Assembly (NCBI GenBank): GCA_018267625.1
Contig: JAFDYC010000036.1
Span: 1-38,869 of the forward strand
DNA: 38,869 bases
Direction of reading: 5' to 3'
From: Bacteroidota bacterium
Lineage (GTDB): Bacteria; Bacteroidota; Bacteroidia; Chitinophagales; Chitinophagaceae
Shown here: positions 8,183 through 16,929 of the stretch, piece after piece
How positions within the stretch are numbered: the first letter of the stretch is position 1
Layout: each line of letters starts with the position of its first letter
Program-made: the position numbers and the translations under genes
Notes under the pieces: model-generated
Seen by the model: only the letters and a program-made list of their open reading frames with translations
What the model was told of the DNA's origin: nothing
Database searches by the model: none

Positions 8183-11100
8183 ATGAAGCGAATGATATCT
8201 GGAACTTGGGAGACAAGGCTGCTATTTTGTTTTTCCTGCCTGATCGGGTTGGTCTGTACCCTGCCGCAGGCAAAGGCTCAGGAATCAATACCACTCACAT
8301 TGCCGTTGCAGTCCGGCACCATCATACTTCCCAGAAACGGCGCCTATTTCTTGGATAGCTTCAGGAGCCAATCCGCTACGCCCAACCAATACATCCTGCG
8401 TTTTCAAAATTTGCCAGATGCTGTTGCACAGAAAAACCTGGCACATTCCGGAATCCGTTTGCTGAGTTATCTGGGACAGAATAGTTATACCGCATTGATA
8501 CAGCCAGAAGGTACCGGAACGGTTCCCGGCTTGCTCAGCGCAAGGGCTATGAACCCAATTTGGAAGATGGGACGGGAATTGGTTGAAAGACTCAATACGA
8601 GCGATAAAATTCCCGTCATTTTTAGCTGTGTACCGGGCATTTCGGAAGTTGAAGTCGCTGCGCAATTGAAGCGATTCGAAGCAGAATTAAAGCCTATGTC
8701 ATTAGGGAAAGCCCGACTATTCCAGGCCCTTATTTCAGCCCGTAACCTGAAGCAATTTGCTGCCTGGCCCGGATTGGTAGCCATCAATGCAGCAGCATCC
8801 CCCCAGCCGCTCAACGTGCAATCAGAACGAGCCACAAAGGTGAATGTAGCACAGGCCCCGGTTGCAGCCGGAGGCTACAATCTTTTAGGCGACAGTATTG
8901 CCGTTGGTGTAGGCGACAATAACTCGGGCCTGTACCATGTGGATACCCGCGATCGTGTCACCAATTTCAATTTCTTAGCCTATGCCAATCATGGGCAGCA
9001 TGTGAATGGAACTGTAGGTGGTGCTGGAACCGGCGACCCGGCCGCACAAGGTTTTGCACCGCATGTAAACCTGCTGGATCATACCTACACCAATGTGTGG
9101 ACGCAGACCGGTGAGATGCTGCAGCATTACAACATGTCAGTCACGAATAACTCTTACGCGAACATAGTAGGCAGTTGCAGCTATGCGGGCAGCTACGACC
9201 TCTATGCGCAATATTTAGACAGTATAGCCCTCGCCTACCCCAGCGTGATGCATGTGTTTGCAGCAGGTAATGATGGCAGCATGACTTGTGCGCCATTTAC
9301 AGGAGGATATGGCACGGTTTGCGGAGGATTTCAGACCTCGAAAAATGTACTTGTGGTGGCCAATGCACAGAAGACGAATGTGCTCTGGGGCAGTTCTTCA
9401 AAAGGGCCATTGAAAGACGGAAGGCTAAGGCCCGATATCACTGCAATTGGCTATAACGTTTATTCCACAAAAGGCAACGATGCGTACCTCTTAGGCACCG
9501 GTACCAGTATGGCATCACCACAGGTTTCGGGTGCTTCTGCCCTGCTGCAGCAACACTACAAACGACTCCATTCTGATGTATATCCTCCTGCCATGCTGAC
9601 CAAAGCCCTTCTTATGAATGGAGCAATGGATTTAGGTAATAGCGGCCCCGACTTTATATATGGATATGGCATGATGGACTTGCGTCAGAGCCTGCTCATG
9701 CTCGATCATTCCTGGTTCGATACGGGGCATATCAGTCAGGGTAACAGCCAGACACCGACAAGCATTTCCGTGCCGGCCAACACAGCCGAACTGAAGGTGA
9801 TGTTGTTGTGGCCCGACCCGGCAGCCAGCACTTCGGCAGCGACACAGCTTGTCAACGATCTGGACCTGAAGCTGACGGACCCTTCATCAACTATTCATCT
9901 GCCATTCATACTAAACCCTGCCAGCCCTTCCAGCTTGGCCACCACAGGTGCCGACCATCTCAACAATGCAGAGCAAATCGTGATAAAAAATCCGGCAAGC
10001 GGTACCTATTCGGTAGGGGTGACGGGATATTCTGTACCCTTCGGACCACAGACATACACGATTGTTTACAACATCATCCCGAAAGGAATCAGCATTTCTG
10101 CACCCTTCAAAGGCGGGGCATACAAGGCCAACGATGCCTCCAATGCTTTAGGGATTTACTGGGATGCCTCGGATGGGACGAACACGTTTACTATAGAATA
10201 TTCGACCAACAGTGGCAGCACCTGGACAACACTTTCTTCTAGCGTGGCAGCGGGCGATCGTTACTTTAACTGGATACCTTCTTCCGGCATAAACAGCGCA
10301 AACTGCTATCTGCGGATTACACGAAACGTAACCTTGGAAACAGCTACAGAAGGGCCTTTCACCATCAATGACCAGCCTGTGTTGCAACTGTTCAATAACC
10401 AATGCCCTGGTTATGTGAACATACACTGGAGCCCTGTGGGTAATGCTACTTCCTACCGCATCTGGCGTAAAAATGGTTACTACCTACAACCACTTACTTC
10501 TACCACGGATACCTTCTTTTATGCCTCCGGCCTGAGGCGCGACAGCATCTATTATTTCGCCGTTGCACCTCTTTTCAGCGGCACGGAAGGTTATCGCAGC
10601 CTGGCAGTGAGTCGTATGCCCGATACGGGTACCTGTGTCGGTAGTTATTCTAATAACGACCTGATGATGGATTCGCTTTTCACTCCTGCAACCGGCAGGC
10701 TGAATACGAGCACTGCTTTTAGTAATGCTCAAACACTGACTTTGAGGGTACGGAACCTAGATGATGCCGCCTGCTCCAGCTATAAGGTATCCATCAAGCT
10801 CAACAATGGTTCCTGGCAGTCGCAGACACTGAGCAGCCTTGCGGCAAACAGCAGTGTACTGGTTTCTTTCACGGGGCAGAATATGGCAGCCAGCAGTGAT
10901 TATCAACTTCAGGCAGCCGTAGAAAATCTGAGTGCTTCGGACCCGGTGCCTGCCAACGATACCTTATTCATCCGGCTGCGCCAATTACAAAACACGGCGT
11001 TGAATCTGTTGAGCAATGATTTCACTGACAGCTTCGAAAGCCTTCCTGCTATGAGCCTCCTGCGCGATACCATGGGCTTTTCGGCCAACCAGCATTGGGA

Positions 11101-13525
11101 TTATTTCAACGATAACGATACGGGAAGGCTACGCAGTTTTGTGGATGACCAGGTGACCATCAATGGCACACGTTCTTTGAGCATGGACATGCTGTTTCAA
11201 AGGGCTACTCCTCCCGCTTTCAATCGCGTAGTAGGCACCTTTAATCTAAGCAGCTATGGCAGCAGCAATGAAATCAGGCTTGAGTTTGATTATCGCTTGC
11301 ATGGCAAACCCAAATGGGCCGACAGCAATAAGGTGTTCATTCGTGGCAATGATGCGCAAGTATGGCTTCCTTTGACTGCCTATGATCTTACTGCATCAGC
11401 AGGTGTAGTCAAACATACTCCTAGTATTTCGCTTACGGATGCACTCAATGCAGCCAGCCAAAGCTTCAGCAGTTCCACACAACTTGCTTTTGGCCAGCGC
11501 GACACGGGTGTGATTGCAGCATTTGATAATGCCAATGGAGTCACGATAGACAATATCCGGATCTACCTCGTCTCAAAAGACATTGGCCTGAGTGCCGTGA
11601 CGGCTCCCAGTGCCGTGAATTGCGGCATGAGTAGTAACACAACGCTTACTGTATCCGTCTTCAACGGGGTTACTACCGCTGCCAATAATATCGGAATGTA
11701 TTATCAGCTTGACGGAGGCAGCGTGGTTCATGATTCACTGAGCTCTTTGGCCGGCAAAGCCAACACCAGCTTCAGTTTTACTCAGCAAATGAATACCAGC
11801 ACACAAGGGCAACATATCGTGAAGGTGTGGTGCAGCTATGCCGGCGATGACAGCCCTTCCAACGATACGCTCTATTTCACATTCCACAATGAGCCCTTTA
11901 TTAGCAGCTTTCCTTATCTCGAAGATTTCGAAAGCAATAACGGCTATTGGTGGAGTGAAGGGCAAAATAATTCCTGGGCCTGGGGCACGCCGGCCAGTCC
12001 TAAAATACACGATGCTCCATCCGGCAATAAGGTCTGGAAAACCAAGCTCAATGGCTATTACAACACCAATGAGCTATCTTATCTCTATAGCCCATGCTTT
12101 GACATCAGCAGCCTGAGTAACCCCACACTCAGCTTTGCCGTAAACATGGAAATTGAGAATTGCGGAAGCTCACTTTGTGATGCGGCCTGGCTGGAGTATT
12201 CCATTGGTTCCGGCGCCTGGACAAAATTGGGTGCGTATGGGCAAGGCACTAATTGGTATAATGACAGTACCCATCAGGTCTGGGATCTGGACTCATCCTT
12301 GCGTTGGCGCGTAGCTTCCATTGCATTGCCAGCTACCAGCCAACCCATCCGTTTTCGTTTTGTGATGAGCTCCGATGCAGGGACTGAGTACGAAGGCTTG
12401 GCAATAGACCTAATCCATGTTTATAACCTCAGCGATCCTATTGATACCAGTGGTGCTGCAGGTCCTATTTCAAACACGGTAAGTGGTTCATCCTATACGG
12501 ATTTCCTCAACTCCGGTGCTTTACTGGCGCAGATTTCCGCAGGGAATAGCAACAGCCTGGGAACAACCAGTGTGCAGGTCTATACACATTCCAATTTAGC
12601 TGCTCCTAGTGGACAACAATATTTCCTTCCCCGAAACTTCGTCATCAACACGCAGAATGCTCCAACTGATAGTGTCAGCGTCCGATTGTACGTTACTGAC
12701 TCGGATGTTATCAAGCTCGTGAATGCTACAGGTTGTTCGGGTTGTTCTAAGCCGAATGATGTTTTCGAGCTCGGCATCACGAAATATGACGATGCTACTT
12801 TGTCAAATGAAAATGGTTCGCTGACGGACAATACAGCCGGAGGCTATATGTTCATTCCCTCTTCGAAGATTGCCTGGGTACCATACAATAAGGGGTATTA
12901 TGCTTCCTTGAAACTGACTTCGTTCTCAGAACTATGGTTCAATAATGGGGGGGCAGCAGGGGTTTTTCCCTTGCCTTTGGCCAGTATTCAATTTCAGGCA
13001 CAGAAAAGTGGAGAGCAAAATGTGCTAATTCATTGGTTGTGTTTAGTGGACACTCAGGTTGGCAGCTATGAATTAGAGCGCTCTACGGATGCACATCATT
13101 GGGGAGGCGTCGCTACGGTTGCCCCGGTGCACAACAATGCACATAGTTATCAGTACACGGATCAGCCCGGTAACATTCATGCTTCCGCCTTTTACTATCG
13201 TTTGAAATACATGCTTCAGAACGGTCGGACTTATTATAGCGAAATGAGGCAGGTGATTTGGGATGGGGGCCATTCAGGAGTTCGTATATATCCCAATCCG
13301 GTGCATGGGGTGCTGCTGAATCTGGAATGGAACACGCAACCAGGTGCAACAATGCAGGCAAAGTTGACTGATGTATCAGGGCTTTTGGTACGGGAATGGA
13401 GCGCAACTGCACCGGATTATTCCAATGTTTCCGGACTGGATTTCAGCGGTATTGGTAGTGGCGTGTATTTCCTGCATGTGCAGATAGATGGTGAGCCATT
13501 CATCCTGAAAGTGATCCATTATTGA
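8183..13525 (+). CDS. Secreted multidomain subtilisin-family (S8) protease with T9SS sorting domain
   Basis: An extracellular or surface serine protease of 1780 residues. Residues 1-32 are a signal peptide ending 'PQAKAQ'. The propeptide-like region runs to about 215. In the S8 domain (about 225-510) the catalytic residues read Asp245 (GVGDNNSG), His270 (NHGQHVNGT) and Ser442 (GTGTSMASP), with the oxyanion Asn363 (AAGND). After it come beta-rich modules: a P-domain-like segment (about 520-630), an FN3-like segment (about 735-820), two CARDB-like segments (about 830-930 and 1130-1230), each followed by a MAM/jelly-roll-like segment, and an FN3-like segment at about 1595-1695. The T9SS type A sorting domain starts at 'VRIYPNP' (about 1700) and ends 'FILKVIHY'. 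Export is therefore Sec across the inner membrane, then T9SS. Module borders are approximate. No T9SS machinery gene is nearby. Substrate unknown. Confidence 0.92.
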   Translation: MKRMISGTWETRLLFCFSCLIGLVCTLPQAKAQESIPLTLPLQSGTIILPRNGAYFLDSFRSQSATPNQYILRFQNLPDAVAQKNLAHSGIRLLSYLGQNSYTALIQPEGTGTVPGLLSARAMNPIWKMGRELVERLNTSDKIPVIFSCVPGISEVEVAAQLKRFEAELKPMSLGKARLFQALISARNLKQFAAWPGLVAINAAASPQPLNVQSERATKVNVAQAPVAAGGYNLLGDSIAVGVGDNNSGLYHVDTRDRVTNFNFLAYANHGQHVNGTVGGAGTGDPAAQGFAPHVNLLDHTYTNVWTQTGEMLQHYNMSVTNNSYANIVGSCSYAGSYDLYAQYLDSIALAYPSVMHVFAAGNDGSMTCAPFTGGYGTVCGGFQTSKNVLVVANAQKTNVLWGSSSKGPLKDGRLRPDITAIGYNVYSTKGNDAYLLGTGTSMASPQVSGASALLQQHYKRLHSDVYPPAMLTKALLMNGAMDLGNSGPDFIYGYGMMDLRQSLLMLDHSWFDTGHISQGNSQTPTSISVPANTAELKVMLLWPDPAASTSAATQLVNDLDLKLTDPSSTIHLPFILNPASPSSLATTGADHLNNAEQIVIKNPASGTYSVGVTGYSVPFGPQTYTIVYNIIPKGISISAPFKGGAYKANDASNALGIYWDASDGTNTFTIEYSTNSGSTWTTLSSSVAAGDRYFNWIPSSGINSANCYLRITRNVTLETATEGPFTINDQPVLQLFNNQCPGYVNIHWSPVGNATSYRIWRKNGYYLQPLTSTTDTFFYASGLRRDSIYYFAVAPLFSGTEGYRSLAVSRMPDTGTCVGSYSNNDLMMDSLFTPATGRLNTSTAFSNAQTLTLRVRNLDDAACSSYKVSIKLNNGSWQSQTLSSLAANSSVLVSFTGQNMAASSDYQLQAAVENLSASDPVPANDTLFIRLRQLQNTALNLLSNDFTDSFESLPAMSLLRDTMGFSANQHWDYFNDNDTGRLRSFVDDQVTINGTRSLSMDMLFQRATPPAFNRVVGTFNLSSYGSSNEIRLEFDYRLHGKPKWADSNKVFIRGNDAQVWLPLTAYDLTASAGVVKHTPSISLTDALNAASQSFSSSTQLAFGQRDTGVIAAFDNANGVTIDNIRIYLVSKDIGLSAVTAPSAVNCGMSSNTTLTVSVFNGVTTAANNIGMYYQLDGGSVVHDSLSSLAGKANTSFSFTQQMNTSTQGQHIVKVWCSYAGDDSPSNDTLYFTFHNEPFISSFPYLEDFESNNGYWWSEGQNNSWAWGTPASPKIHDAPSGNKVWKTKLNGYYNTNELSYLYSPCFDISSLSNPTLSFAVNMEIENCGSSLCDAAWLEYSIGSGAWTKLGAYGQGTNWYNDSTHQVWDLDSSLRWRVASIALPATSQPIRFRFVMSSDAGTEYEGLAIDLIHVYNLSDPIDTSGAAGPISNTVSGSSYTDFLNSGALLAQISAGNSNSLGTTSVQVYTHSNLAAPSGQQYFLPRNFVINTQNAPTDSVSVRLYVTDSDVIKLVNATGCSGCSKPNDVFELGITKYDDATLSNENGSLTDNTAGGYMFIPSSKIAWVPYNKGYYASLKLTSFSELWFNNGGAAGVFPLPLASIQFQAQKSGEQNVLIHWLCLVDTQVGSYELERSTDAHHWGGVATVAPVHNNAHSYQYTDQPGNIHASAFYYRLKYMLQNGRTYYSEMRQVIWDGGHSGVRIYPNPVHGVLLNLEWNTQPGATMQAKLTDVSGLLVREWSATAPDYSNVSGLDFSGIGSGVYFLHVQIDGEPFILKVIHY

Positions 13526-13661
13526 GGGGCACAGGTGTTGAATCCAAAACATAGATGCCTTCAAGTCCGGAGCCAATTATTCGGGAAATGAATTGCTGAG
13601 TTTTCAAGAAGATCAGAAGCAAGTTTCCGGCTGAAAGAAAGAGAATGAAGTGCTATAAATG

Positions 13662-13689
13662 AAAAAAGCTGCCTCCGTAGAGACAGCTT
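13662..13689 (-). terminator. Rho-independent terminator of the L28-L33-DUF4295 unit
   Basis: A 10-bp stem (one G-T pair) with a TACG loop, followed on the minus strand by about six T. It starts 29 bases after the DUF4295 stop. The plus-strand side lacks a clean T run, so it mainly serves the ribosomal-protein side rather than the protease gene. Confidence 0.85.
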
Positions 13690-13717
13690 GAATTTTCTAA
13701 AAGAAATGGGTTTGGAA

Positions 13718-13891
13718 TTACTTGGTATTAGCCAGAAATTCCTTCACCTTGTCCTTGTGCACCATACCTTCCTTGAAGCTGTATGAGCCCGTTTTTGCAC
13801 TACGAACAGCCTTAATGACCTTGGTGTAATTCTTTGCTTCGGCGGCGAGTTTAGGGTCTTTCTTGATTGCCGTTTTTGCTGCTTTTGCCAT
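13718..13891 (-). CDS. DUF4295 family small basic protein
   Basis: A 57-residue, Lys-rich protein reading 'MAKAAKTAIKKDPKLAAEAK', then 'YTKVIKAVRSAKTGSYSFKE' and ending 'HKDKVKEFLANTK'. This matches DUF4295, a Bacteroidota-specific family nearly always encoded directly after rpmB and rpmG. Its size, charge and gene neighbourhood suggest a ribosome-associated protein, but its role is not established to my knowledge. It is the last gene of the unit, 50 bases after L33, and is followed by a strong terminator. Confidence 0.9.
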   Translation of the reverse strand: MAKAAKTAIKKDPKLAAEAKNYTKVIKAVRSAKTGSYSFKEGMVHKDKVKEFLANTK

Positions 13892-13941
13892 GATGGTACG
13901 TATCTGAATTCCTCAATGAAACCGAGGAATAGGTGAATGAA

Positions 13942-14124
13942 TTATTTGATTTCTTTGTGAACCGTGTACTTCTTCATGATAGGGTTGTACTTCTTCAGCT
14001 CAATCCGCTCAGGAGTATTTTTCTTATTCTTGGTAGAAATGTAGCGGCTGGTTCCGGGCAGACCAGAATTTTTATGCTCGGTGCATTCAAGAATTACCTG
14101 AACGCGGTTTCCTTTCTTAGCCAT
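13942..14124 (-). CDS. rpmG: 50S ribosomal protein L33
   Basis: Structural protein of the large ribosomal subunit near the E site. It has 60 residues: '[20 protein letters not shown]' at the start, then '[20 protein letters not shown]' and a C-terminal '[15 protein letters not shown]'. The CxxC pairs of the zinc-binding form are absent (one Cys only), so this is the zinc-independent (C-) type. It lies between rpmB and the DUF4295 gene in the order normal for Bacteroidota. Confidence 0.96.
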   Translation of the reverse strand: MAKKGNRVQVILECTEHKNSGLPGTSRYISTKNKKNTPERIELKKYNPIMKKYTVHKEIK

Positions 14125-14197
14125 GTCTTATAAAATAGGTTGGATGTGAATACGAATCGCTGAATCTATCCGACGGAACGGCTTAGTAGCGAGCAGC

Positions 14198-14206
14198 GGG
14201 GGGGGG
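14198..14206. repeat. Nine-G homopolymer just after the rpmB stop codon
   Basis: An uninterrupted run of nine G on the plus strand (nine C on the rpmB mRNA strand) that starts immediately after the rpmB TAA. It is outside coding sequence, so it does not cause a frame change. It is the longest G/C homopolymer noticed in the window. Confidence 0.9.
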
Positions 14207-14443
14207 TTAAATCGTCTGACCTTCAGAACGGAGTTGTTTGATTACGCTGGCAAGGCCGTTCTTGTTAATCGTCCGGATTGCATCTGCTGATACTTTGAGG
14301 GTGACCCAACGATTTTCTTCGGCCAGGAAGAAGCGCTTCGTCTGAAGGTTGGGCAAAAAACGGCGTAAAGCCTTCTTGTTTGAGAATGAAACTTTATGGC
14401 CTTTTATGGGCTTTTTACCCGTCACCTGACATACGCGTGCCAT
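14207..14443 (-). CDS. rpmB: 50S ribosomal protein L28
   Basis: Structural protein of the large ribosomal subunit. From Met 14443 it has 78 residues: 'MARVCQVTGKKPIKGHKVSF' followed by 'NKKALRRFLPNLQTKRFFL' and a C-terminal 'ADAIRTINKNGLASVIKQL'. An upstream in-frame start at 14467 would add eight residues not seen in the family and lies on the -7 box, so the 14443 start is chosen. First gene of the rpmB-rpmG-DUF4295 unit. Confidence 0.97.
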   Translation of the reverse strand: MARVCQVTGKKPIKGHKVSFSNKKALRRFLPNLQTKRFFLAEENRWVTLKVSADAIRTINKNGLASVIKQLRSEGQTI

Positions 14444-14464
14444 CTGTATTAAATTTTTGGACGG

Positions 14465-14496
14465 CAAAAGTCAGGAATTTCTGTTTCACGGCAAAA
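14465..14496 (-). promoter_or_regulatory. Promoter of rpmB-rpmG-DUF4295 (-33 TTTTG, -7 GACTTTTG)
   Basis: On the minus strand TTTTG (14496-14492) is followed after 19 bases by GACTTTTGCC (-7 box at 14472-14465), one mismatch from TAnnTTTG. The spacing is what Bacteroidota promoters show. The -7 box ends 21 bases before the rpmB ATG. Confidence 0.6.
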
Positions 14497-14530
14497 TAAA
14501 AGAGCCTGTTTTTTCCAAGTTTCTTTATTC

Positions 14531-15268
14531 TTAGGGCATTTCAGGTAGTATGAGCTTGTCTAAGTCGGCGATGCCCGGGGTGTTTTCGCTCACCAGTCCT
14601 TCGCCAAAGTGCACACCAATTCGTTTTCCCATGAGTGCATCCCGGGATTTTATTTGCTCAAAAAAATTCTGGGAAGAAATGTAGGTCTGAGGTTCGTTTT
14701 CGTCTGCAGATTGAGCCAGGAACTGACTGCTATAGGCTTTTATAGCGTCTATTTTTTTTTGATAAACCCCAGTGATGTCCACAATAAAATCAGGTTTTAG
14801 TTGTCGGTCCTGAATCATATGAAAGACCCGTTTTGGTCGCCAGGCGACTTGTGTTTGGCCGTCCCATTTGGTTTCGACTTTTCGGAGTCCAGCCAGGAAG
14901 CAGGCATCTGCCACCAGCCGGCCGGCCCTGCCATGGTCTGGGTGCCGGTCTTCGAGAGCATTCGTAATTACAATGTCGGGTTGCCAATGGCGGATGTAAG
15001 GAATGATTTGCAATTGGTGGGGTTCGTCATTCCGAAAGAAACCATCCCTCATTCTCAAGTTTTCACGCTGCTTGAGCCCCATTATTTGAGCCGCATGAGC
15101 AGCTTCCTGCAATCTGATTTCAGCAGAACCTCTTGTTCCCAATTCGCCCTGGGTAAGATCTAGTGCACCGACAGACTGTCCGGCAGCGGCGTGCTTGATG
15201 AGGATGCCCGCGCAGCTTAGTTCGATGTCGTCAGGATGAACCGCAATAGCAAGAATATGGAGTTTCAA
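14531..15268 (-). CDS. bshB1: Bacillithiol biosynthesis deacetylase BshB1
   Basis: Removes the acetyl group from N-acetylglucosaminyl-malate, the second step of bacillithiol synthesis, in the cytoplasm. The 245-residue protein belongs to the PIG-L/LmbE zinc deacetylases. The zinc site reads HPDD (11-14) and HPDH (109-112), with the catalytic Asp in the first motif. Also family-like are 'GELGTRGSAEIRLQEA' and 'LRMRDGFFRN'. The length and the C-terminal 'YSSQF' and 'FFEQIKSRDALMGKRIG' segments match BshB1 specifically rather than generic LmbE proteins. The genes bshA and bshC are not in the window. Upstream is a DUF4294 gene with a 133-base gap. The presence of this gene implies that the organism uses bacillithiol as its low-molecular-weight thiol. 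Confidence 0.93.
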   Translation of the reverse strand: MKLHILAIAVHPDDIELSCAGILIKHAAAGQSVGALDLTQGELGTRGSAEIRLQEAAHAAQIMGLKQRENLRMRDGFFRNDEPHQLQIIPYIRHWQPDIVITNALEDRHPDHGRAGRLVADACFLAGLRKVETKWDGQTQVAWRPKRVFHMIQDRQLKPDFIVDITGVYQKKIDAIKAYSSQFLAQSADENEPQTYISSQNFFEQIKSRDALMGKRIGVHFGEGLVSENTPGIADLDKLILPEMP

Positions 15269-15401
15269 TCTTGAATATTTTTATGAAAAAGGAGCAATTC
15301 TGGCCCTCAAAAGTGACTGAAACGAGTCAAAGTCTTCAATACCTAATGGCTATATGCGAACATGGAAAAGCAGTTGTGCGTTCCAAATTGCCGAGGGCCC
15401 C

Positions 15402-16040
15402 TCAATTTGAACGATGGCGCATGAGTGCAGCCTGGTAACGGCAGTAGTTCTGATATTCCAGATCGCGGACGATGCTTTCAATTTCTTTATCCTCACCGTA
15501 AGGGTCATATTCTCTCCTAAGGTTATTAGCGAAAAGCAGGGCGACTCCCTGCCAGAGGGTGGCGGTGAATCCGCCCTTCATTTCTTTAATAATAGAAAAA
15601 CAATTCTTACCTGTCTGCCGGTCAATGAGCTTAACGAGTACTTGTCCCTGAGAAATGCTCAGGTTACTGAGTTCCCCTTTCCATCGTTTGTTCAATTCTC
15701 GTTCGATGCTTTTGATGTAGGCTTTTCTTGCTTTCTTATCGTCTCCAAAACGGTCCAGATTGACATCCACATCACGTAGCACTTCAGCAGCAATCACAGC
15801 ATATGGATAGACGACAGCGACATTGTAACGTAGCCTGTCCCAATGAGCGCGTTGTCGTGCTAAGCGGCGGGGTAATCTTGCCAGCACTTCCCATTCATCC
15901 ATATACACCATAGCGAAGGTATCCTTCCCTACCACGATCCCTCCCAGCCTGATGGTATCATTGGGCCCATGTGGTACCTGAGCCTGGGCTTGCGTGCAGC
16001 TGCAAAGCATCAATACCAAAATGGGCACAAGCTTGCGCAT
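15402..16040 (-). CDS. DUF4294 family exported protein
   Basis: A 212-residue protein with a signal peptide (1-20, 'LVPILVLMLCSCTQAQAQ'). A Cys in 'LCSC' might make it a lipoprotein, but the motif is a poor lipobox and 'AQAQ' suits signal peptidase I. The body carries 'VYMDEWEVLARLPRRLARQR', 'YNVAVVYPYAVIAAEVL' and 'KLIDRQTGKNCFSIIKEMKG', which I recognise as the DUF4294 pattern found across Bacteroidota. It is rich in Arg and Lys in the central helix region. Function is unknown. It precedes bshB1 on the same strand, but the 133-base gap does not show an operon clearly. Confidence 0.85.
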   Translation of the reverse strand: MRKLVPILVLMLCSCTQAQAQVPHGPNDTIRLGGIVVGKDTFAMVYMDEWEVLARLPRRLARQRAHWDRLRYNVAVVYPYAVIAAEVLRDVDVNLDRFGDDKKARKAYIKSIERELNKRWKGELSNLSISQGQVLVKLIDRQTGKNCFSIIKEMKGGFTATLWQGVALLFANNLRREYDPYGEDKEIESIVRDLEYQNYCRYQAALMRHRSN

Positions 16041-16209
16041 GGTTTTGGGGGGAAGAATGAGGTAATTTATTGTAAGTCTTTATTGGGAAGCCAGGCTTTT
16101 CACTTTCAAAAAGGCTATTTGTTGTCCGTTCGTATGAAATCGCAATTCTAAGCCTGAATCATCTGAAACAAAGATTACCTGTCCTTCGAAAATAGCACGT
16201 GCAGCTTGA

Positions 16210-16217
16210 TACTTTTG
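16210..16217 (+). promoter_or_regulatory. -7 box (TACTTTTG) for the lipoprotein-DCC pair
   Basis: An exact TAnnTTTG match. A TTCG at about 16185-16188, one mismatch from the -33 TTTG, lies 21 bases upstream. It ends 17 bases before the preferred ATG at 16235, and it rules out a start at 16199. Confidence 0.55.
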
Positions 16218-16234
16218 CTCTTACTATGCTAAAA

Positions 16235-16501
16235 ATGAAATGGATGTTATTCATTCTTGTGCTTCCATTGTTTGCAGGATGCAAGCAGGAAGCGCAGTAT
16301 TCAGATTCGTATGTACACGCGATGGTGGATTCAATAGTTGGCCAGCGGATGGAGGAAATCAATCATCAGGCAATGGAAGATTTAGATCAGCGCATGACGA
16401 TAGAGCTAAAACAAAAAGCTGATTCAATTGTTGCAGTCCGGGAAGCTGCTTGGCGATCAGAAGATTCGGCACGACAGATAAACCAAGCGCCCCAACGATA
16501 A
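16235..16501 (+). CDS. Small lipoprotein of unknown function
   Basis: An 88-residue protein with an n-terminal hydrophobic segment and a lipobox 'LPLFAGC' that places the lipidated Cys at residue 16. The mature part is short, polar and mostly helical, with 'YVHAMVDSIVGQRMEEINHQ' and 'IELKQKADSIVAVREAAW', which looks like an amphipathic or coiled-coil helix. Possible ATGs are 16226 and 16235; the second gives the more usual signal peptide and leaves room for a leader after the -7 box. Its TAA shares one base with the ATG of the next gene (TAATG), so the two are translationally coupled. I do not recognise a family. Confidence 0.72.
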   Translation: MKWMLFILVLPLFAGCKQEAQYSDSYVHAMVDSIVGQRMEEINHQAMEDLDQRMTIELKQKADSIVAVREAAWRSEDSARQINQAPQR

Positions 16502-16890
16502 TGTTTGATCAGCCAATTGTTTACTACGACAGTTCCTGCGGATTGTGCAACAGAAGTGTTTCCTTTATTCAAAGGCATGATTGGGAAGGCGCTTTTCTTT
16601 TTGCAGCACTGCAATCTCCTGAAGGGCAAAAAACAATTTCCCGTATTAAAGAATTATTTCATAGCGCTCCGGAACCCGATACAATTATATTATTGGAACA
16701 TGGTGTCTATTACATTAAGTCGGATGCCGTTTTGCGTATAGCGGCTCATTTAGATGGCGGCTGGAAGTACTTGAAATACTTTAGGAATTTGCCACCTTCA
16801 CTTCGTGATTCTATCTACCAGAAGGTAGCAAGGAATCGAAAAAAATGGTTTGGGGAACAAACTAGCTGCTCCTTATCCACAAGGAGATAA
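16501..16890 (+). CDS. DCC-family thiol-disulfide oxidoreductase-like protein (DUF393)
   Basis: A 129-residue protein beginning 'MFDQPIVYYDSSCGLCNRSV', in which Asp10, Cys13 and Cys16 form the D-x-x-C-x-x-C motif that names the family. Other family marks are 'GAFLFAALQSPEGQ', 'EPDTIILLEHGVYYIKSDAV' and the C-terminal 'YLKYFRNLPPSLRDSIYQKV'. It has a thioredoxin-like active-site arrangement and no signal peptide or clear transmembrane helix. The family is predicted to exchange thiols and disulfides, but no substrate is known. ATG 16501 overlaps the stop of the upstream lipoprotein gene. It converges on the biotin carboxylase gene, 39 bases away. Confidence 0.87.
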   Translation: MFDQPIVYYDSSCGLCNRSVSFIQRHDWEGAFLFAALQSPEGQKTISRIKELFHSAPEPDTIILLEHGVYYIKSDAVLRIAAHLDGGWKYLKYFRNLPPSLRDSIYQKVARNRKKWFGEQTSCSLSTRR

Positions 16891-16929
16891 TGGAGCCGTT
16901 TCTATGTTGATTTTGTAATACGGACGCTC

